Assembly (NCBI GenBank): GCA_002009975.1
Contig: MTLP01000032.1
Span: 127,443 to 167,971, forward strand
Length of the DNA: 40,529 bases
Reading direction: 5' to 3'
DNA from: Thermococcus sp. JdFR-02
GTDB taxonomy: Archaea; Methanobacteriota_B; Thermococci; Thermococcales; Thermococcaceae
The notes below the pieces were generated by a model. That model saw only the letters and a list, made by a program, of their open reading frames with translations, was not told the origin of the DNA and ran no database searches. This document shows positions 26,533 to 36,683 of the stretch, piece after piece. The stretch's first letter is position 1; every line of letters starts with the position of its first letter. Made by a program: the position numbers and the translations under genes.

Positions 26533-27522
26533 ATGAGTGAGCTCTTGAGAGTTGAGCATCTTAAGAAGTATTTCCCTGTAAAACGAAGCATCTTAGAAGT
26601 TCTAACCAAAAAAGAAGAGAAGTTTGTGAGAGCAGTTGATGATATTAGTTTTAGCATCGAAAGAGGTGAAACCTTAGCTTTAATTGGAGAAAGCGGTTGT
26701 GGTAAAACAACAACTGGAAGGGTTATTTTAAGACTAATTGAGCCAACAGAAGGTAAGATAATCTTTGACGGAATTGATATTACTAAATTAGGAAAAGAAC
26801 AGCTTAGAGAAATAAGAAAAAGGATGCAGATGGTTTTCCAAGATCCATATGCAAGTTTAAGTCCAAGAATGAAGATTGGAGATGCCATAGCACATCCACT
26901 TCTAATTCACGGATTAGCTGATAAAGAAGAAGCTAAAGAATTAGCATTACAAATGCTTAAAAGAGTTGGATTAACGCCAGAAGATGAGTTCTACAACCGT
27001 TATCCTCACCACCTAAGTGGAGGACAAAGACAGAGGGTCGTTATTGCAAGGGCAATGATTCTAAAGCCAGATTTTGTTGTAGCAGATGAAGCGGTTTCAA
27101 TGATCGACGTTTCAATGAGGGCTTCAATTTTAGAACTTCTAGAGAGCTTTAGGGAGGAATACAACTTAACAATGCTTTTCATAACTCACGATATAGCGGT
27201 AGCTAAGCTCATAGCAGATAGAATTGCGGTTATGTATCTAGGTAAAATCGTGGAAATTGGACCAACAGATGAAGTTTTGAATAATCCAGCACACCCATAT
27301 ACTTTAGCGCTAATTCAAGCTGTGCCTTCAATCGTTAAACGGGAAAAGAAGAAGATGATCGAGATTACCGGTGAAGTTCCAAATGCTGTAAATCCACCGA
27401 GTGGCTGTAGATTCCACCCAAGATGTCCCTTTGCAGATGAACTTTGTAAAACTAAGGAGCCAGAGCTAATCGAGATTGGCAAAAATCACTTTGTTGCTTG
27501 TCACCATCCCGTAAAAGATTAA
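26533..27522 (+). CDS. Peptide ABC transporter ATP-binding protein, DppF/OppF type
   Basis: This 329-residue ATPase is the second nucleotide-binding subunit. Walker A is GESGCGKTT, Q-loop VFQDPYASLSP, signature LSGGQRQR, Walker B FVVADEAVSMID, and the H-loop is ITHDIAVA. In Walker B the usual DEP is DEA, which is also seen in other DppF-type subunits from archaea. The C-terminal oligopeptide extension NPPSGCRFHPRC is present. ATG 26533 has GGAGG (26520-26524) 8 nt upstream, a better distance than in-frame ATG 26527, which overlaps the preceding stop codon. The 3' end overlaps the convergent Mut7-C gene by 4 nt. Confidence 0.93.
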   Translation: MSELLRVEHLKKYFPVKRSILEVLTKKEEKFVRAVDDISFSIERGETLALIGESGCGKTTTGRVILRLIEPTEGKIIFDGIDITKLGKEQLREIRKRMQMVFQDPYASLSPRMKIGDAIAHPLLIHGLADKEEAKELALQMLKRVGLTPEDEFYNRYPHHLSGGQRQRVVIARAMILKPDFVVADEAVSMIDVSMRASILELLESFREEYNLTMLFITHDIAVAKLIADRIAVMYLGKIVEIGPTDEVLNNPAHPYTLALIQAVPSIVKREKKKMIEITGEVPNAVNPPSGCRFHPRCPFADELCKTKEPELIEIGKNHFVACHHPVKD

Positions 27523-27992
27523 CTCCGTTTATTCTTATTTCTCAGCTTTCTATCAATCTTTATCATCTCGTTCCATTGTCTGCCGGGCCAATAAATTTGA
27601 CCACATTTTGTGCACACATAGAATTCATCATACTTCGCATAGACGTTATGCGGTACTTTAGATTTAATCTCCTCTTTTTCAGCTTTTCTTATTAAACCAT
27701 TACACTTCGGACATCTTGCATTTGGTGGAAAAAGCTCCTCAAAAGTAAAGCCAAAATTTTTGAGCTCTTCAAACTGTTCTTCAAGCTTGTTTGAGCGTAA
27801 AAGAATGACTCTTCTGCTCCTTTCAGCGAGTCCGCTATCTCTCGTTAGAATTAATCTATCTTCCTCCTCCGCTATCTTTAAAATCTCGTCATCATCAACT
27901 AAGCCATAGATAACATCATAACCATAAAGTCTTAACCATCTAGCCAATCTTCCAAGCATTGCATCAGCTATCAGTTTTGGTTTCATTCTCAT
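27519..27992 (-). CDS. Mut7-C family PIN-like RNase with zinc ribbon
   Basis: This protein of about 157 residues matches Mut7-C (DUF82): an N-terminal PIN-like domain with FxADAMLGRLARWLRLYGYD-type sequence (starting KLIADAMLG), acidic LVDDDEIL and LILTRDSGLA, then a C-terminal zinc ribbon with CPKC and CTKC pairs. It probably cleaves RNA, in a role not yet defined for archaea. The start may be ATG 27992 or ATG 27986; neither has a good ribosome binding site. It lies divergent from the nitroreductase gene. Confidence 0.85.
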   Translation of the reverse strand: MRMKPKLIADAMLGRLARWLRLYGYDVIYGLVDDDEILKIAEEEDRLILTRDSGLAERSRRVILLRSNKLEEQFEELKNFGFTFEELFPPNARCPKCNGLIRKAEKEEIKSKVPHNVYAKYDEFYVCTKCGQIYWPGRQWNEMIKIDRKLRNKNKRS

Positions 27993-28084
27993 CAAAAATA
28001 TTGGTTTGTCTTTAAGCTAAAAAGCTCTTTTGGTAAAGGCTAAAATATTAAAATTTGAAGCACAGAGTTTATCAAGTGATGAAA

Positions 28085-28672
28085 ATGATACTGAAATTAG
28101 CCAAGAAAAGAAAGACTGTTAGAAAGTTTAAACAAGAAAATGTTCCTGTTGAAAAACTTTTAAAATGTATTGAAATTGCAAAAGAGGCTCCTTCTGGAAT
28201 GAATGCTCAACCATGGCATTTTCTGATAGTCAGTGACCCAATAGTTAAGGCAAATATAAGAAGGATGTGTGAAGATGGTGAAAAGACTTTTTATGAAAGG
28301 GTTAAAGGAGAGTTGGGAGAATGGCTTAAAGATAAAGGATTTACTTGGAAAAAGCCGTTCTTAGAGGAAGCACAGCTTTTGCTTTTAGTGTTCTCCTACA
28401 CAAAGGCTCCATATTCAAAGGAGTCAACTTGGTTAGCTATTGGATACCTTTTGCTTGCCCTTGAAGAAGAGGGATTAGGAACAGTTACATATACTCCATC
28501 AAATCCAGGAGAAATTGCAAAATTAGTGGGGGCACCAAAAGAATATAGGCTTGAGACAATTCTGCCCATCGGTTATCCTAACGATAAAAAGCCCAAAGAG
28601 CCTAGGAAAAATCTTGAAGAGATTGTGAGTATGAACAAATTTGAGAATAACATTCAGCCCTTATTCCATTAA
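28085..28672 (+). CDS. Nitroreductase-family flavoprotein
   Basis: This 195-residue protein has the nitroreductase fold: KRKTVRKFKQENVP (FMN phosphate-binding arginines), APSGMNAQPWHFLIV, and the late LPIGYPNDKKP. These enzymes use FMN and NAD(P)H to reduce varied substrates in the cytoplasm; the physiological substrate here is unknown. ATG 28085 is chosen because AGTGAT (28075-28080) is at the proper distance; earlier in-frame starts at 28055 and 28079 fit less well. A TATA-like AAAATATTAAAA lies near 28041. The 3' end overlaps the convergent phosphatase gene by 12 nt. Confidence 0.85.
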   Translation: MILKLAKKRKTVRKFKQENVPVEKLLKCIEIAKEAPSGMNAQPWHFLIVSDPIVKANIRRMCEDGEKTFYERVKGELGEWLKDKGFTWKKPFLEEAQLLLLVFSYTKAPYSKESTWLAIGYLLLALEEEGLGTVTYTPSNPGEIAKLVGAPKEYRLETILPIGYPNDKKPKEPRKNLEEIVSMNKFENNIQPLFH

Positions 28673-29107
28673 AAATCTCTCAAATTTTCTCAAAATTTCT
28701 ATCTGTTCTTCAGTTTCAACAGCTGAAGGCTTAAAACTCCTCACTGTAATTATTGCATCTCTCCAACTTAAACCCCTATAATAAATAAGATAAGCAGATG
28801 CTATCGTTCCACTTCTCCCGCTTCCGCCTAAGCAGTGAATTAGAACTTTCTTTCCTCTCTTAGCTCTTTCATGAATCCATTTAACTATTTCATAGAGTTG
28901 CTCTAAAGTTGGTGCACTGAAATCTTCTATCGGCGAGTATAGAACTTCAACTCCATATTTTTCCCACTCTTTCAAATCGTACTCAAGCTCATACTCATAA
29001 GTAAGCACAACAACTGCCTGAAATTCCCTAGCCAGCTCTGGAATCTCTTCTTTATAGGGCATAGGTGAAAATGCAACATTTTTAGTTATGAATTTTGGAT
29101 AGACCAT
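28661..29107 (-). CDS. Dual-specificity protein tyrosine phosphatase (Tk-PTP-like)
   Basis: This 148-residue protein has the phosphatase loop HCLGGSGRSG, with nucleophile Cys92 and Arg98, and a likely general acid Asp62 in EDFSAPT. Size and sequence are close to the Thermococcus kodakarensis phosphatase that removes phosphate from Tyr and Ser in proteins. ATG 29107 is favoured by GTGAT about 5 nt upstream; ATG 29113 and GTG 29116 are alternatives. It is the last gene of a minus-strand operon with nadM and the SAM hydroxide adenosyltransferase, being coupled to the nadM stop codon. Confidence 0.9.
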   Translation of the reverse strand: MVYPKFITKNVAFSPMPYKEEIPELAREFQAVVVLTYEYELEYDLKEWEKYGVEVLYSPIEDFSAPTLEQLYEIVKWIHERAKRGKKVLIHCLGGSGRSGTIASAYLIYYRGLSWRDAIITVRSFKPSAVETEEQIEILRKFERFLME

Positions 29108-29115
29108 AATCATCA

Positions 29116-30452
<1,337 letters not shown>

Positions 30453-30493
30453 TTATTAAGCGGTAACCCTTAAAGCCTTTTGGAGGTGGAGAG

Positions 30494-30925
30494 ATGATAA
30501 TCCTAATTTATCACAACATTAATGCCACTCGCAAACTTGAAGAGATGACCAAGATAGCCTTCGGTTTTGATGTTGATTTGTTTGTAGTTTCAAAGCCAAC
30601 GGGTTCTGCTGCTCAATCGGGAGTACCAGAAATCCACAAGCAAGCTTTTAGAAAGGGAAAGAATATTTTGATTGTTGGTGATTTGCGTGATGCTATTGAA
30701 CTGATTCAACCAGATGAAATTTATACGATAACAAAATTTGGAGAAAAACCAAACTTTGAAGAACTTAGAGAGAAAGCTAAGGAAAAGAAAGTTGTGTTTG
30801 TTTTTGGAGGAACTGAGCCGGGGTTATCAAAGAAAGAGATTGAGCTTGGGAAGCCTATAAACATAAAATGGGAAATCGGAGAAATTGGAGAAGCTGCAAT
30901 ACTCCTTTATGAACTCAAAAGGTGA
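30494..30925 (+). CDS. DUF2122 protein, SPOUT-like (annotated elsewhere as RecB-family nuclease)
   Basis: This 143-residue protein has an alpha/beta layout with VVFVFGGTEPGLSKKEIE near residues 100-117, which resembles the knotted SAM-binding region of SPOUT methyltransferases, and VVSKPTGSAAQSGVPEIHK earlier. It matches my memory of DUF2122/COG4080, which databases variously call RecB-like nuclease or SpoU-like methylase. Function is therefore open. GAGGTGG precedes ATG 30494. Its end overlaps the ribosome binding site of the next gene, which is probably in the same operon. Confidence 0.7.
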   Translation: MIILIYHNINATRKLEEMTKIAFGFDVDLFVVSKPTGSAAQSGVPEIHKQAFRKGKNILIVGDLRDAIELIQPDEIYTITKFGEKPNFEELREKAKEKKVVFVFGGTEPGLSKKEIELGKPINIKWEIGEIGEAAILLYELKR

Positions 30926-30930
30926 GCATT

Positions 30931-32535
30931 TTGAAAAAGATTGTATCTCTTTTATTAATATTAATCATAATCGCATCGGGTTGCTTAGTAAAACAGCCCG
31001 CTGAGGTTAGATTTGAGATAGATAAAAAAATCGTGCAAACTGGAGAAACATTCCATTTAATCGTAACTATAAACAATACTGGAAAAGTTGCGTTTATTAA
31101 AATGGAGGATTTAATAGAGCTACCAGAGGGATTCACTATTCTGCAATCCCCTTCATTTCCAAGTCCTTTGAAAGTTGGTGATGTAACAGAGTTAGTATGG
31201 GTCATAAAAGCCCCCTCCACTCCAGGGGTTTACACAATAAAAGTTCCGCTAAAATTTATTGACGAGTTGAATCGCCCTTGGGGATTCTATCAAGAGTTCA
31301 CAATATCTGTAGTAAAGAAAGGAACTCCACCTCAATATTATGGAAAGCTTGAGGCTTCTTTAAACCTTCCTCAAAAATCAAGTGGAGGTTCTATATTAAA
31401 TGTCACCCTCACTCTAAAAAATAGCGGAAATGCTCCAATTGAGATTAAGGAGATTTCACTCAAACTGCTTGAAGGATTAGTTGTGTTGAATCAGCCTCAA
31501 CTACCTAGGAGCATAGGACCGAACATGAACTATGTGATTACCTACAAGGTTAAAGCGAGCTATCAATACATTTCGGGCTACATAACTGTAATAATAGATT
31601 ACATCGAAAACAACAAAGAAAAAAGGAGAATTGAGAGCCAGTTCTTGGAAATTACATGGAGACCATGGCTAAAACCTAAAGATGTTCTTAAAGAAGCTTA
31701 TGGGGATAAATACGTCTGGATAGAGAATGAGTATCTGGTTGATGGTTATTGGAGTAGCAAGTTTAACTCCACATCATTTGTTAATCTCAACTCATTAAGA
31801 GATTACTCACTTCCTCTTGTTTTAAGCTCTAAGTCTGAATTCGAAGCTGCAAACATAATATACAACTGGATTAAGGAGAACTATAAACTTGGAGATGTCA
31901 CGATAACTTTAGATCCCTTAAGAATTATAGAACAAAGAAAAATAAGCTATGCTGAGAGTCAAATTCTCTTTACAGCTATGATGCGCTCCATAAGTGTGCC
32001 TTCGAGAATAGTCACTTTATACAACGGCAGCGACTGTACCCTAAGACCAATTTCTGAGTTCTATTATGAAAACAGCTGGTATATTGTGGATTTTGAGAAC
32101 AACTTTATTGGAAGTAGGGATGATTATATAGTCACTCCATACTTCCCAAAGATCTATCAGCTTATAACTAAAGAAAATTACAGGATAGTTGCTCAAGCTC
32201 CAGAAGACCTTGAAGGTCATGAACACTTAGAATTAACCCCTGATTATTTAGCAAACCTCAAAGATAGACTAAAATCAAAGGTCGAGAAGAAATTCAACCC
32301 AACTTTGAGACCAAAGTTTACAAAGATGCTTGCTGACATGAGCGAAAATGAACAAATCTTCACGCTATTCTTATTTGCCTCTGCACCAGAGAATGAACTA
32401 AATGAATTGTTTTCAAAGTATGATCCAAAAGAAATTTCCAAGGGAACAAAAACACTTTATGAGTTCTATAAAGATAAGGAATGGCCCGAGAACTTCATTA
32501 AATACTGGTATATCCTTAGGGGGGTTTACAAGTGA
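30931..32535 (+). CDS. Lipoprotein with degenerate transglutaminase-like domain
   Basis: This 534-residue protein has a lipoprotein signal (IIASGC), two NEW3/CARDB-like beta domains (about 25-125 and 140-240; [21 protein letters not shown]), then a transglutaminase-like domain (about 270-400). The latter keeps [17 protein letters not shown] and WYIVDFENN, but the catalytic Cys position is Tyr340 and the catalytic His position is Arg372; only the Asp (387) remains. So it is probably a binding rather than a catalytic domain. TTG 30931 is chosen because GGTGAG (30921-30926) lies 4 nt upstream; GTG 30922 is the alternative. It overlaps the next gene by 4 nt. Confidence 0.7.
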   Translation: MKKIVSLLLILIIIASGCLVKQPAEVRFEIDKKIVQTGETFHLIVTINNTGKVAFIKMEDLIELPEGFTILQSPSFPSPLKVGDVTELVWVIKAPSTPGVYTIKVPLKFIDELNRPWGFYQEFTISVVKKGTPPQYYGKLEASLNLPQKSSGGSILNVTLTLKNSGNAPIEIKEISLKLLEGLVVLNQPQLPRSIGPNMNYVITYKVKASYQYISGYITVIIDYIENNKEKRRIESQFLEITWRPWLKPKDVLKEAYGDKYVWIENEYLVDGYWSSKFNSTSFVNLNSLRDYSLPLVLSSKSEFEAANIIYNWIKENYKLGDVTITLDPLRIIEQRKISYAESQILFTAMMRSISVPSRIVTLYNGSDCTLRPISEFYYENSWYIVDFENNFIGSRDDYIVTPYFPKIYQLITKENYRIVAQAPEDLEGHEHLELTPDYLANLKDRLKSKVEKKFNPTLRPKFTKMLADMSENEQIFTLFLFASAPENELNELFSKYDPKEISKGTKTLYEFYKDKEWPENFIKYWYILRGVYK

Positions 32536-33080
32536 TAGTTGTCCTAAGATTAGGACACAGACCTGAGAGGGATAAGAGAATAACAACTCACGTTGCTTTA
32601 ACTGCAAGGGCTTTTGGAGCAGATGGGATAATAATTACAACAAGAGATGAGCATGTAGAAGAGAGCGTCAGAGATGTGATTAAACGCTGGGGAGGACCCT
32701 TTTTTATCGAATTTAACGAAAATTGGAGAAAGATTTTAAGAGAGTGGGACGGAAAGATAGTTCATTTAACCATGTATGGAATACCTGTTGATGAAATTTT
32801 ACCCAAAATAAAAGAGGATATGAAAAAAGGTGAAAACTTGCTAATTGTTGTAGGGGCAGAAAAAGTTCCAAGGGACGTTTATGAGCTTAGTGATTACAAT
32901 GTTGCAATTGGAAACCAGCCTCATAGCGAAGTTGCAGCATTAGCCGTTTTTTTAGACAGACTTTTAGAAGGAAAAGGTCTTAAAAAAGAGTTCAAGGATG
33001 CAAAGGTTAAGATAATACCCCAAGAAAGGGGAAAGAAGGTAATCAGCTTGGAGAGTGAAGAACATGCTGAACAAGTATAG
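32532..33080 (+). CDS. tRNA (cytidine(56)-2'-O)-methyltransferase, Trm56
   Basis: This 182-residue SPOUT methyltransferase adds a 2'-O-methyl group to C56 in the T-loop of archaeal tRNA. The N-terminus [20 protein letters not shown] is characteristic, as are [48 protein letters not shown], the knot region that binds SAM. The GTG start overlaps the stop of the lipoprotein gene (GTGA), with TAGGGGGG upstream. It overlaps the CDP-alcohol phosphotransferase gene by 17 nt. Confidence 0.93.
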   Translation: MIVVLRLGHRPERDKRITTHVALTARAFGADGIIITTRDEHVEESVRDVIKRWGGPFFIEFNENWRKILREWDGKIVHLTMYGIPVDEILPKIKEDMKKGENLLIVVGAEKVPRDVYELSDYNVAIGNQPHSEVAALAVFLDRLLEGKGLKKEFKDAKVKIIPQERGKKVISLESEEHAEQV

Positions 33081-33624
33081 ACCTCTTGTCAAAGGCTATC
33101 TTGAGGCGATTGTTAAGCCTTTAGCTAAAATCGGGATAACTCCAAACATGCTAACTATAATTGGGCTTTCAATAACTCTAATTGCTTCTTACCTCTTTGC
33201 CTTAGGGGATCAAAGATTGGCAGCTATATTTTTGATATTTGGCTCTTTTATAGATGCATTAGATGGCAGCTTAGCAAGGCTAACTGGAAAAACTTCGAGG
33301 TTTGGAGCATTTTTGGATTCAACTACAGACAGAATAAGCGATGGAGCCGTTCTTTTTGGAATAGCCTATGGAGGATTAGTTAATTGGGAGATTGCATTTA
33401 TTGCTTTAATTGGATTCTATTTGGTTAGTTATGAGCGTTGTAGAGCAGAATTAGCGGGAAGCGGGAGTTTAGCGATAGGAATAGCGGAAAGAGCCGAGAG
33501 GTTGATAATTATAATATTGTTTGCTTTAGTGAAGAGAGTTGAGTTAGGTGTTTACATTGCAACAGCTTTAACTTGGATAACCGCTTTGCAAAGATTAATA
33601 GAAGCAAAGAAAAGGCTTGGCTAG
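33064..33624 (+). CDS. CDP-alcohol phosphotransferase, probable archaetidylinositol phosphate synthase
   Basis: This 186-residue membrane enzyme has the complete family motif spread over residues 64-89: Asp64, Asp67, Gly68, Ala71, Arg72, Gly81, Asp85 and Asp89. About six membrane helices are visible. The enzymes transfer a polar head group to CDP-activated lipid; archaeal members of this size usually make archaetidylinositol phosphate, though glycerol or serine variants are possible. ATG 33064 is preferred over GTG 33055 because AGTGA precedes it at normal spacing. It lies tail to tail with fen, 30 nt apart. Confidence 0.88.
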   Translation: MLNKYRPLVKGYLEAIVKPLAKIGITPNMLTIIGLSITLIASYLFALGDQRLAAIFLIFGSFIDALDGSLARLTGKTSRFGAFLDSTTDRISDGAVLFGIAYGGLVNWEIAFIALIGFYLVSYERCRAELAGSGSLAIGIAERAERLIIIILFALVKRVELGVYIATALTWITALQRLIEAKKRLG

Positions 33625-33654
33625 CTTTAATTTCAAAAATCAAAAAAGAAAGTA

Positions 33655-34680
33655 TTATCTCTTCACAAACCAGCTCTCCAATGTAAATTGCCTTCCTGCT
33701 CTAACCGCTTTTTTAAGTCTTTGCAATCCGTTTTTGACTCTTTCTTCACTAAAGTCATGTTCATCGCACAGGAATTTTAGAACTCCTTCCTCATCCGGCA
33801 TTTTCCATTCAAGTTTGTATTCATCAGTGACAGGAGGATTTAGGAAAAACTCTTTAATAGCGTACAAATCAACGTCGCTGTGTTTAATATAAAGTGCAAA
33901 GGGGTCTTTTTTATACTTAACAATCTCTAGAGCTTTTTTTGGTCCGATACCTTTAATTCCACCTGGATTGTAATCTGTTCCAACCAAGATTGCCAGTTCT
34001 ATTAGCTTTTCCCTTGTAATCTTAAGTTCCTTCAAAACTTCTTCCAAAACTATAAGCTCTGGCTTAATCTCAACGTAAATGTCCTTTCCTGGCAATTTTC
34101 TTCTTCCCGTAATTGTAAGGTTTCTAACCAATCTAGGCGTTCCAAACAAAAGAGAGTCGTAATCCTGAGATGCCGATGCCCAAACGTTGCCTTTTAAGAC
34201 CATATAAGCTGCTTGAGCTTCACCCTCACTTGGTGCTTGAACCCAAGGAATCCCCATAAGCTCTAAAAGCTTCTTTGCATCATTGATGAGCTGTTCGTTA
34301 ACCTTTGTAGCCCTTTGAGCGTATTTTTTAGCCTCTTCAAGTTCTCCAGCTGCTAGAGCTTCCTCCCATTTCACTTTAGCCTCTTCTCTCGCTTTCTCCC
34401 TCATTTCCAGTTCCTTCTTTTTGAATTCTGGAGGCTTTCCATCAAATACGTATGCAGGCTTTATCCCTGCTTCCATAAGGTTTATAGTTCTATAAAAAAG
34501 TCCTGATAGGTGAGATGTTATTCTCCCCTTCGAATCCATTAAAGGCGTTCCATCTCTTTGTCTAATCGTAGAGAGAAACTGGTAGACAGCATTAAATGCA
34601 TCAATAGCAATTTTTCTGCCATTGAGATTTTCAATTTCAATCTCTTTTTTAGGAATTAACTCACCAATAGGAACTCCCAT
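33655..34680 (-). CDS. fen: Flap endonuclease 1
   Basis: This 341-residue nuclease removes 5' flaps in lagging-strand synthesis and repair. Active-site acidic residues are present: Asp27 (AIDAFNA), Asp80 (YVFDGKPPE), the Glu pair in SEGEAQA, the Asp pair in [10 protein letters not shown] and Asp in GTDYNPGG. The helix-hairpin-helix [11 protein letters not shown] binds DNA, and the C-terminal RQFTLESWF is a PCNA-interacting motif. GGTGAGG is placed upstream of ATG 34680; that ATG overlaps the stop codon of the PsiE-like gene by 1 nt, so the two are coupled. Confidence 0.96.
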   Translation of the reverse strand: MGVPIGELIPKKEIEIENLNGRKIAIDAFNAVYQFLSTIRQRDGTPLMDSKGRITSHLSGLFYRTINLMEAGIKPAYVFDGKPPEFKKKELEMREKAREEAKVKWEEALAAGELEEAKKYAQRATKVNEQLINDAKKLLELMGIPWVQAPSEGEAQAAYMVLKGNVWASASQDYDSLLFGTPRLVRNLTITGRRKLPGKDIYVEIKPELIVLEEVLKELKITREKLIELAILVGTDYNPGGIKGIGPKKALEIVKYKKDPFALYIKHSDVDLYAIKEFFLNPPVTDEYKLEWKMPDEEGVLKFLCDEHDFSEERVKNGLQRLKKAVRAGRQFTLESWFVKR

Positions 34681-35099
34681 TATGCCTCACCCACTTTAAT
34701 ATATAAATATCCCAACACAAATATAAGTACTGCTATTGCAAAGAGCTTTATTGAATCCAACTCTTTAAAATCAGAAGTAACCACAATTTTTTGAATTAGA
34801 GCAACAATTCCAACTTCAAGAATGTGGCTTAAACTTACACGGTGCTGCCTTAGGTAGATAATCAAAATGCGGTAAGTTTCAATTAGTATAATCGTCACAA
34901 GAACATTGGCAACTAAGAATTTTGGCTCCACAACGTTGTATGTAAGCTTAAAGTTCAGATAAATGGAATAAAGAGTTAGGTAGAGTATGAAAAAGAGAAA
35001 TATCATGACGACTAGGTCAAAGGCAACCTCTAACATTTTTCTGAAAACTTTATGAACTTGAGTATATTGAGCTATTTTTTCCTCCTCAATTCTTGTCAT
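34680..35099 (-). CDS. PsiE-like membrane protein
   Basis: This protein of about 139 residues has four membrane helices (about 25-45, 60-78, 95-110 and 118-136) and the segment [33 protein letters not shown], typical of the PsiE (phosphate-starvation-inducible E) family. Its function is not known. I start at ATG 35099 (MTRIEEEK): the longer readings starting at 35126 or 35129 would translate through the C', guide and D boxes of an sRNA encoded on the same strand. ATG 35105 is also possible. The RNA and this gene may come from one transcript. Confidence 0.78.
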   Translation of the reverse strand: MTRIEEEKIAQYTQVHKVFRKMLEVAFDLVVMIFLFFILYLTLYSIYLNFKLTYNVVEPKFLVANVLVTIILIETYRILIIYLRQHRVSLSHILEVGIVALIQKIVVTSDFKELDSIKLFAIAVLIFVLGYLYIKVGEA

Positions 35100-35157
35100 T
35101 GGCATCAGCCTACCGAAAAGGCTCATCACCCTTCAGTGAGGGGAAGGCTCATCATCA
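35100..35157 (-). ncRNA. Box C/D guide sRNA candidate
   Basis: On the minus strand the boxes are C ATGATGA (35155-35149), D' CTGA (35136-35133), C' GTGATGA (35129-35123) and D CTGA (35108-35105). Guides are 12 nt (35148-35137) and 14 nt (35122-35109) with a 3-nt D'-C' spacer, the standard archaeal geometry. The fifth-base rule predicts methylation of a G in UGAGGGGAAGGC (D' target) and of a C in CCUACCGAAAAGGC (D target). A TATA box at 35178-35186 fits a start at about 35157. The two halves share GATGAGCCTT, so the sRNA looks internally duplicated. Targets could not be checked. Confidence 0.88.
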
Positions 35158-35177
35158 CTTTTACTTTCTGTGTTTAA

Positions 35178-35186
35178 CTTTAAAAC
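35178..35186 (-). promoter_or_regulatory. Putative TATA box of the sRNA and PsiE-like gene
   Basis: Minus-strand GTTTTAAAG is centred near 35182, 25 nt before the expected 5' end of the sRNA at 35157. No separate promoter for the PsiE-like gene is visible, so the same transcript may serve both. Confidence 0.55.
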
Positions 35187-35378
35187 ATTGCTTCCTTAAT
35201 TAGTTTGTGGGCATATGACTCAAAGTGATCTTGGAAAGCTACTGATGACCTGCAAATGCATATAAATTTTGATTCCTCTTCAAAGTTTTCAATTCTTAAT
35301 TTTCATGCATTTTGAAATTGAAGCCTTTTTAGTACTTACTTTTTTTTTCAAAACGAATTTTACTATTATAAATCAAAA
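35187..35378. other. Intergenic stretch without a recognised gene
   Basis: This AT-rich stretch separates the sRNA from the peptidase gene. It holds a T-run (35339-35348), an A/T-rich ATATAAATTT near 35258 that could be a promoter on either strand, and CTACTGATGACC near 35239, which looks like an overlapping D'/C' pair but has no matching C and D boxes. I see no credible protein or RNA gene here. Confidence 0.5.
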
Positions 35379-35388
35379 AATTTAAATA
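35378..35388 (+). promoter_or_regulatory. Putative TATA box of the secreted peptidase gene
   Basis: AAATTTAAATA is centred near 35383, giving transcription start at about 35408 and a leader of about 24 nt with ribosome binding site GGTGAT (35423-35428). Confidence 0.5.
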
Positions 35389-35432
35389 GCATAATAGATA
35401 TAACAGTTATGAAACTTCCTGTGGTGATGTCA

Positions 35433-36626
35433 ATGCAATGGAGGTTGTTCGGTGTTTTGTTACTTGGTTTGTTGGTTTTGAGTTCGTTTGGTAGTGCGGC
35501 AGTGCCAAGTAAGGGAGTTTCTCCAGCACTTGCTGAAAAAGTTGCCAGAAGCTATGTGCAGTGGATTGCTGTCAACATCCCTGACTTTAAAGAGTGGAGG
35601 GATGTAACTCTTGGAAAGCCTGTCACGTATTATTTCCCTAATGGTGAGAAAAGTGCTTATGAATTTGCAGTTTTCAAGAACGGTAAGAGTGTTGGGTTTA
35701 TTCTTGTTTCGGCAAGAAAAGACATGCCTCCAGTTTTGGAGTTTAGCAAAGCAAAACCACCAAGCTGGAAGTTAGAGAAAGTTAAAGAGCTTGCAGAAAA
35801 GAAGGGTTATAAAACTGGGAGACTGCTTTATTATGGAGCACTAACCTACAGCATTGATATTGGAAATGGGAAAGCAATAGGATTAAAAGACATGAAAATG
35901 AGAGAATATCCAATGAAAGTGGAATTAAAATTCAACAAAGAAAAAGCAAGAAGCACAGAATCATACACTTCTCTATCTTTGACTTTATCAACAACTCCTA
36001 TATTTTTAGATGGGAATAGCATAGAAGGAGTGCCCGCATGGACATCAGAAGACGATGGAGGATCGAGTATACAATACCCCAATAATGTGGGTTTAGCATC
36101 AGATCCATGGGATGATTGGGATGGTTGCTCTCCAATAGCTGCTTCAATGGTGATTGCATATTATGAACCCCAATTACGAGATGATTGGAACAGAGAAGCA
36201 ATTATTGATATTCTACACCACACTATGGGTACAGACTATAGCGGAAGTACAGTACCCTGGAACATAGATACAGGGATTGATTGGTTTGATGACGAATATA
36301 ACGACTTACGCAATCAAGGAATAGTAAGTGATCCACTTTATCACACATTTGATGGATCAAATGATTACTATGTTTCTCAGGATGATGTCATTAGAGAAGT
36401 CGACAATAAGCAACCCTTTGTGTTAAACATGTTTCCATATGGTAGTAGCTTAACTGAAGGGCATTCTGTTACAGTAGTGGGATACTCAAGATGGTTATAT
36501 TCAGACGGAACATCCAGCTGGATAGTGATGTATCTTGAAATTCATAATACTTGGGATTATTATGCTACATACATAACATTTGGAGACTGGACTACAGCGG
36601 TAGCAACATATGTAGATGCCTATTGA
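35433..36626 (+). CDS. Secreted C39-like cysteine peptidase with prodomain
   Basis: This 397-residue protein has a signal peptide (1 to about 24), an N-terminal domain of about 150 residues resembling inhibitory propeptides (AYEFAVFKNGKSVGFILVSARKD), and a papain-like catalytic domain. The likely nucleophile is Cys232 (WDGCSPIAASMVIAYYEP), the His is His344 (GHSVTVVGYSR) and the third residue is in IHNTWD. This is the layout of Peptidase_C39_2-type enzymes. I chose ATG 35433 because GGTGAT is 4 nt upstream; ATG 35409 lies at the predicted transcription start and would give eight extra residues. It may degrade environmental protein and supply the peptide importer, which is inference. It has no sorting tail. 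Confidence 0.75.
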   Translation: MQWRLFGVLLLGLLVLSSFGSAAVPSKGVSPALAEKVARSYVQWIAVNIPDFKEWRDVTLGKPVTYYFPNGEKSAYEFAVFKNGKSVGFILVSARKDMPPVLEFSKAKPPSWKLEKVKELAEKKGYKTGRLLYYGALTYSIDIGNGKAIGLKDMKMREYPMKVELKFNKEKARSTESYTSLSLTLSTTPIFLDGNSIEGVPAWTSEDDGGSSIQYPNNVGLASDPWDDWDGCSPIAASMVIAYYEPQLRDDWNREAIIDILHHTMGTDYSGSTVPWNIDTGIDWFDDEYNDLRNQGIVSDPLYHTFDGSNDYYVSQDDVIREVDNKQPFVLNMFPYGSSLTEGHSVTVVGYSRWLYSDGTSSWIVMYLEIHNTWDYYATYITFGDWTTAVATYVDAY

Positions 36627-36683
36627 AAATGTACACCTCTCTTTTTCATTTATTTTTGTTTTAAAAAGTAGGGGTAATAAGCC

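Noticed and set aside
27940-27996. Box C/D-like pattern on the minus strand at the start of the Mut7-C gene (TTGATGA, CTGA, CTGATGC)
   Set aside because: The C box starts with T instead of A/G, C' has a mismatch, and no D box follows at a suitable distance; it is ordinary coding sequence.
28076-28092. GTGATGA followed by CTGA near the nitroreductase start
   Set aside because: The guide would be only 8 nt and there is no C' or D box; GTGAT is better read as the ribosome binding site.
35225-35275. Possible further C/D RNA around CTACTGATGACC
   Set aside because: D' and C' would overlap, and no proper C box or terminal D box is present.
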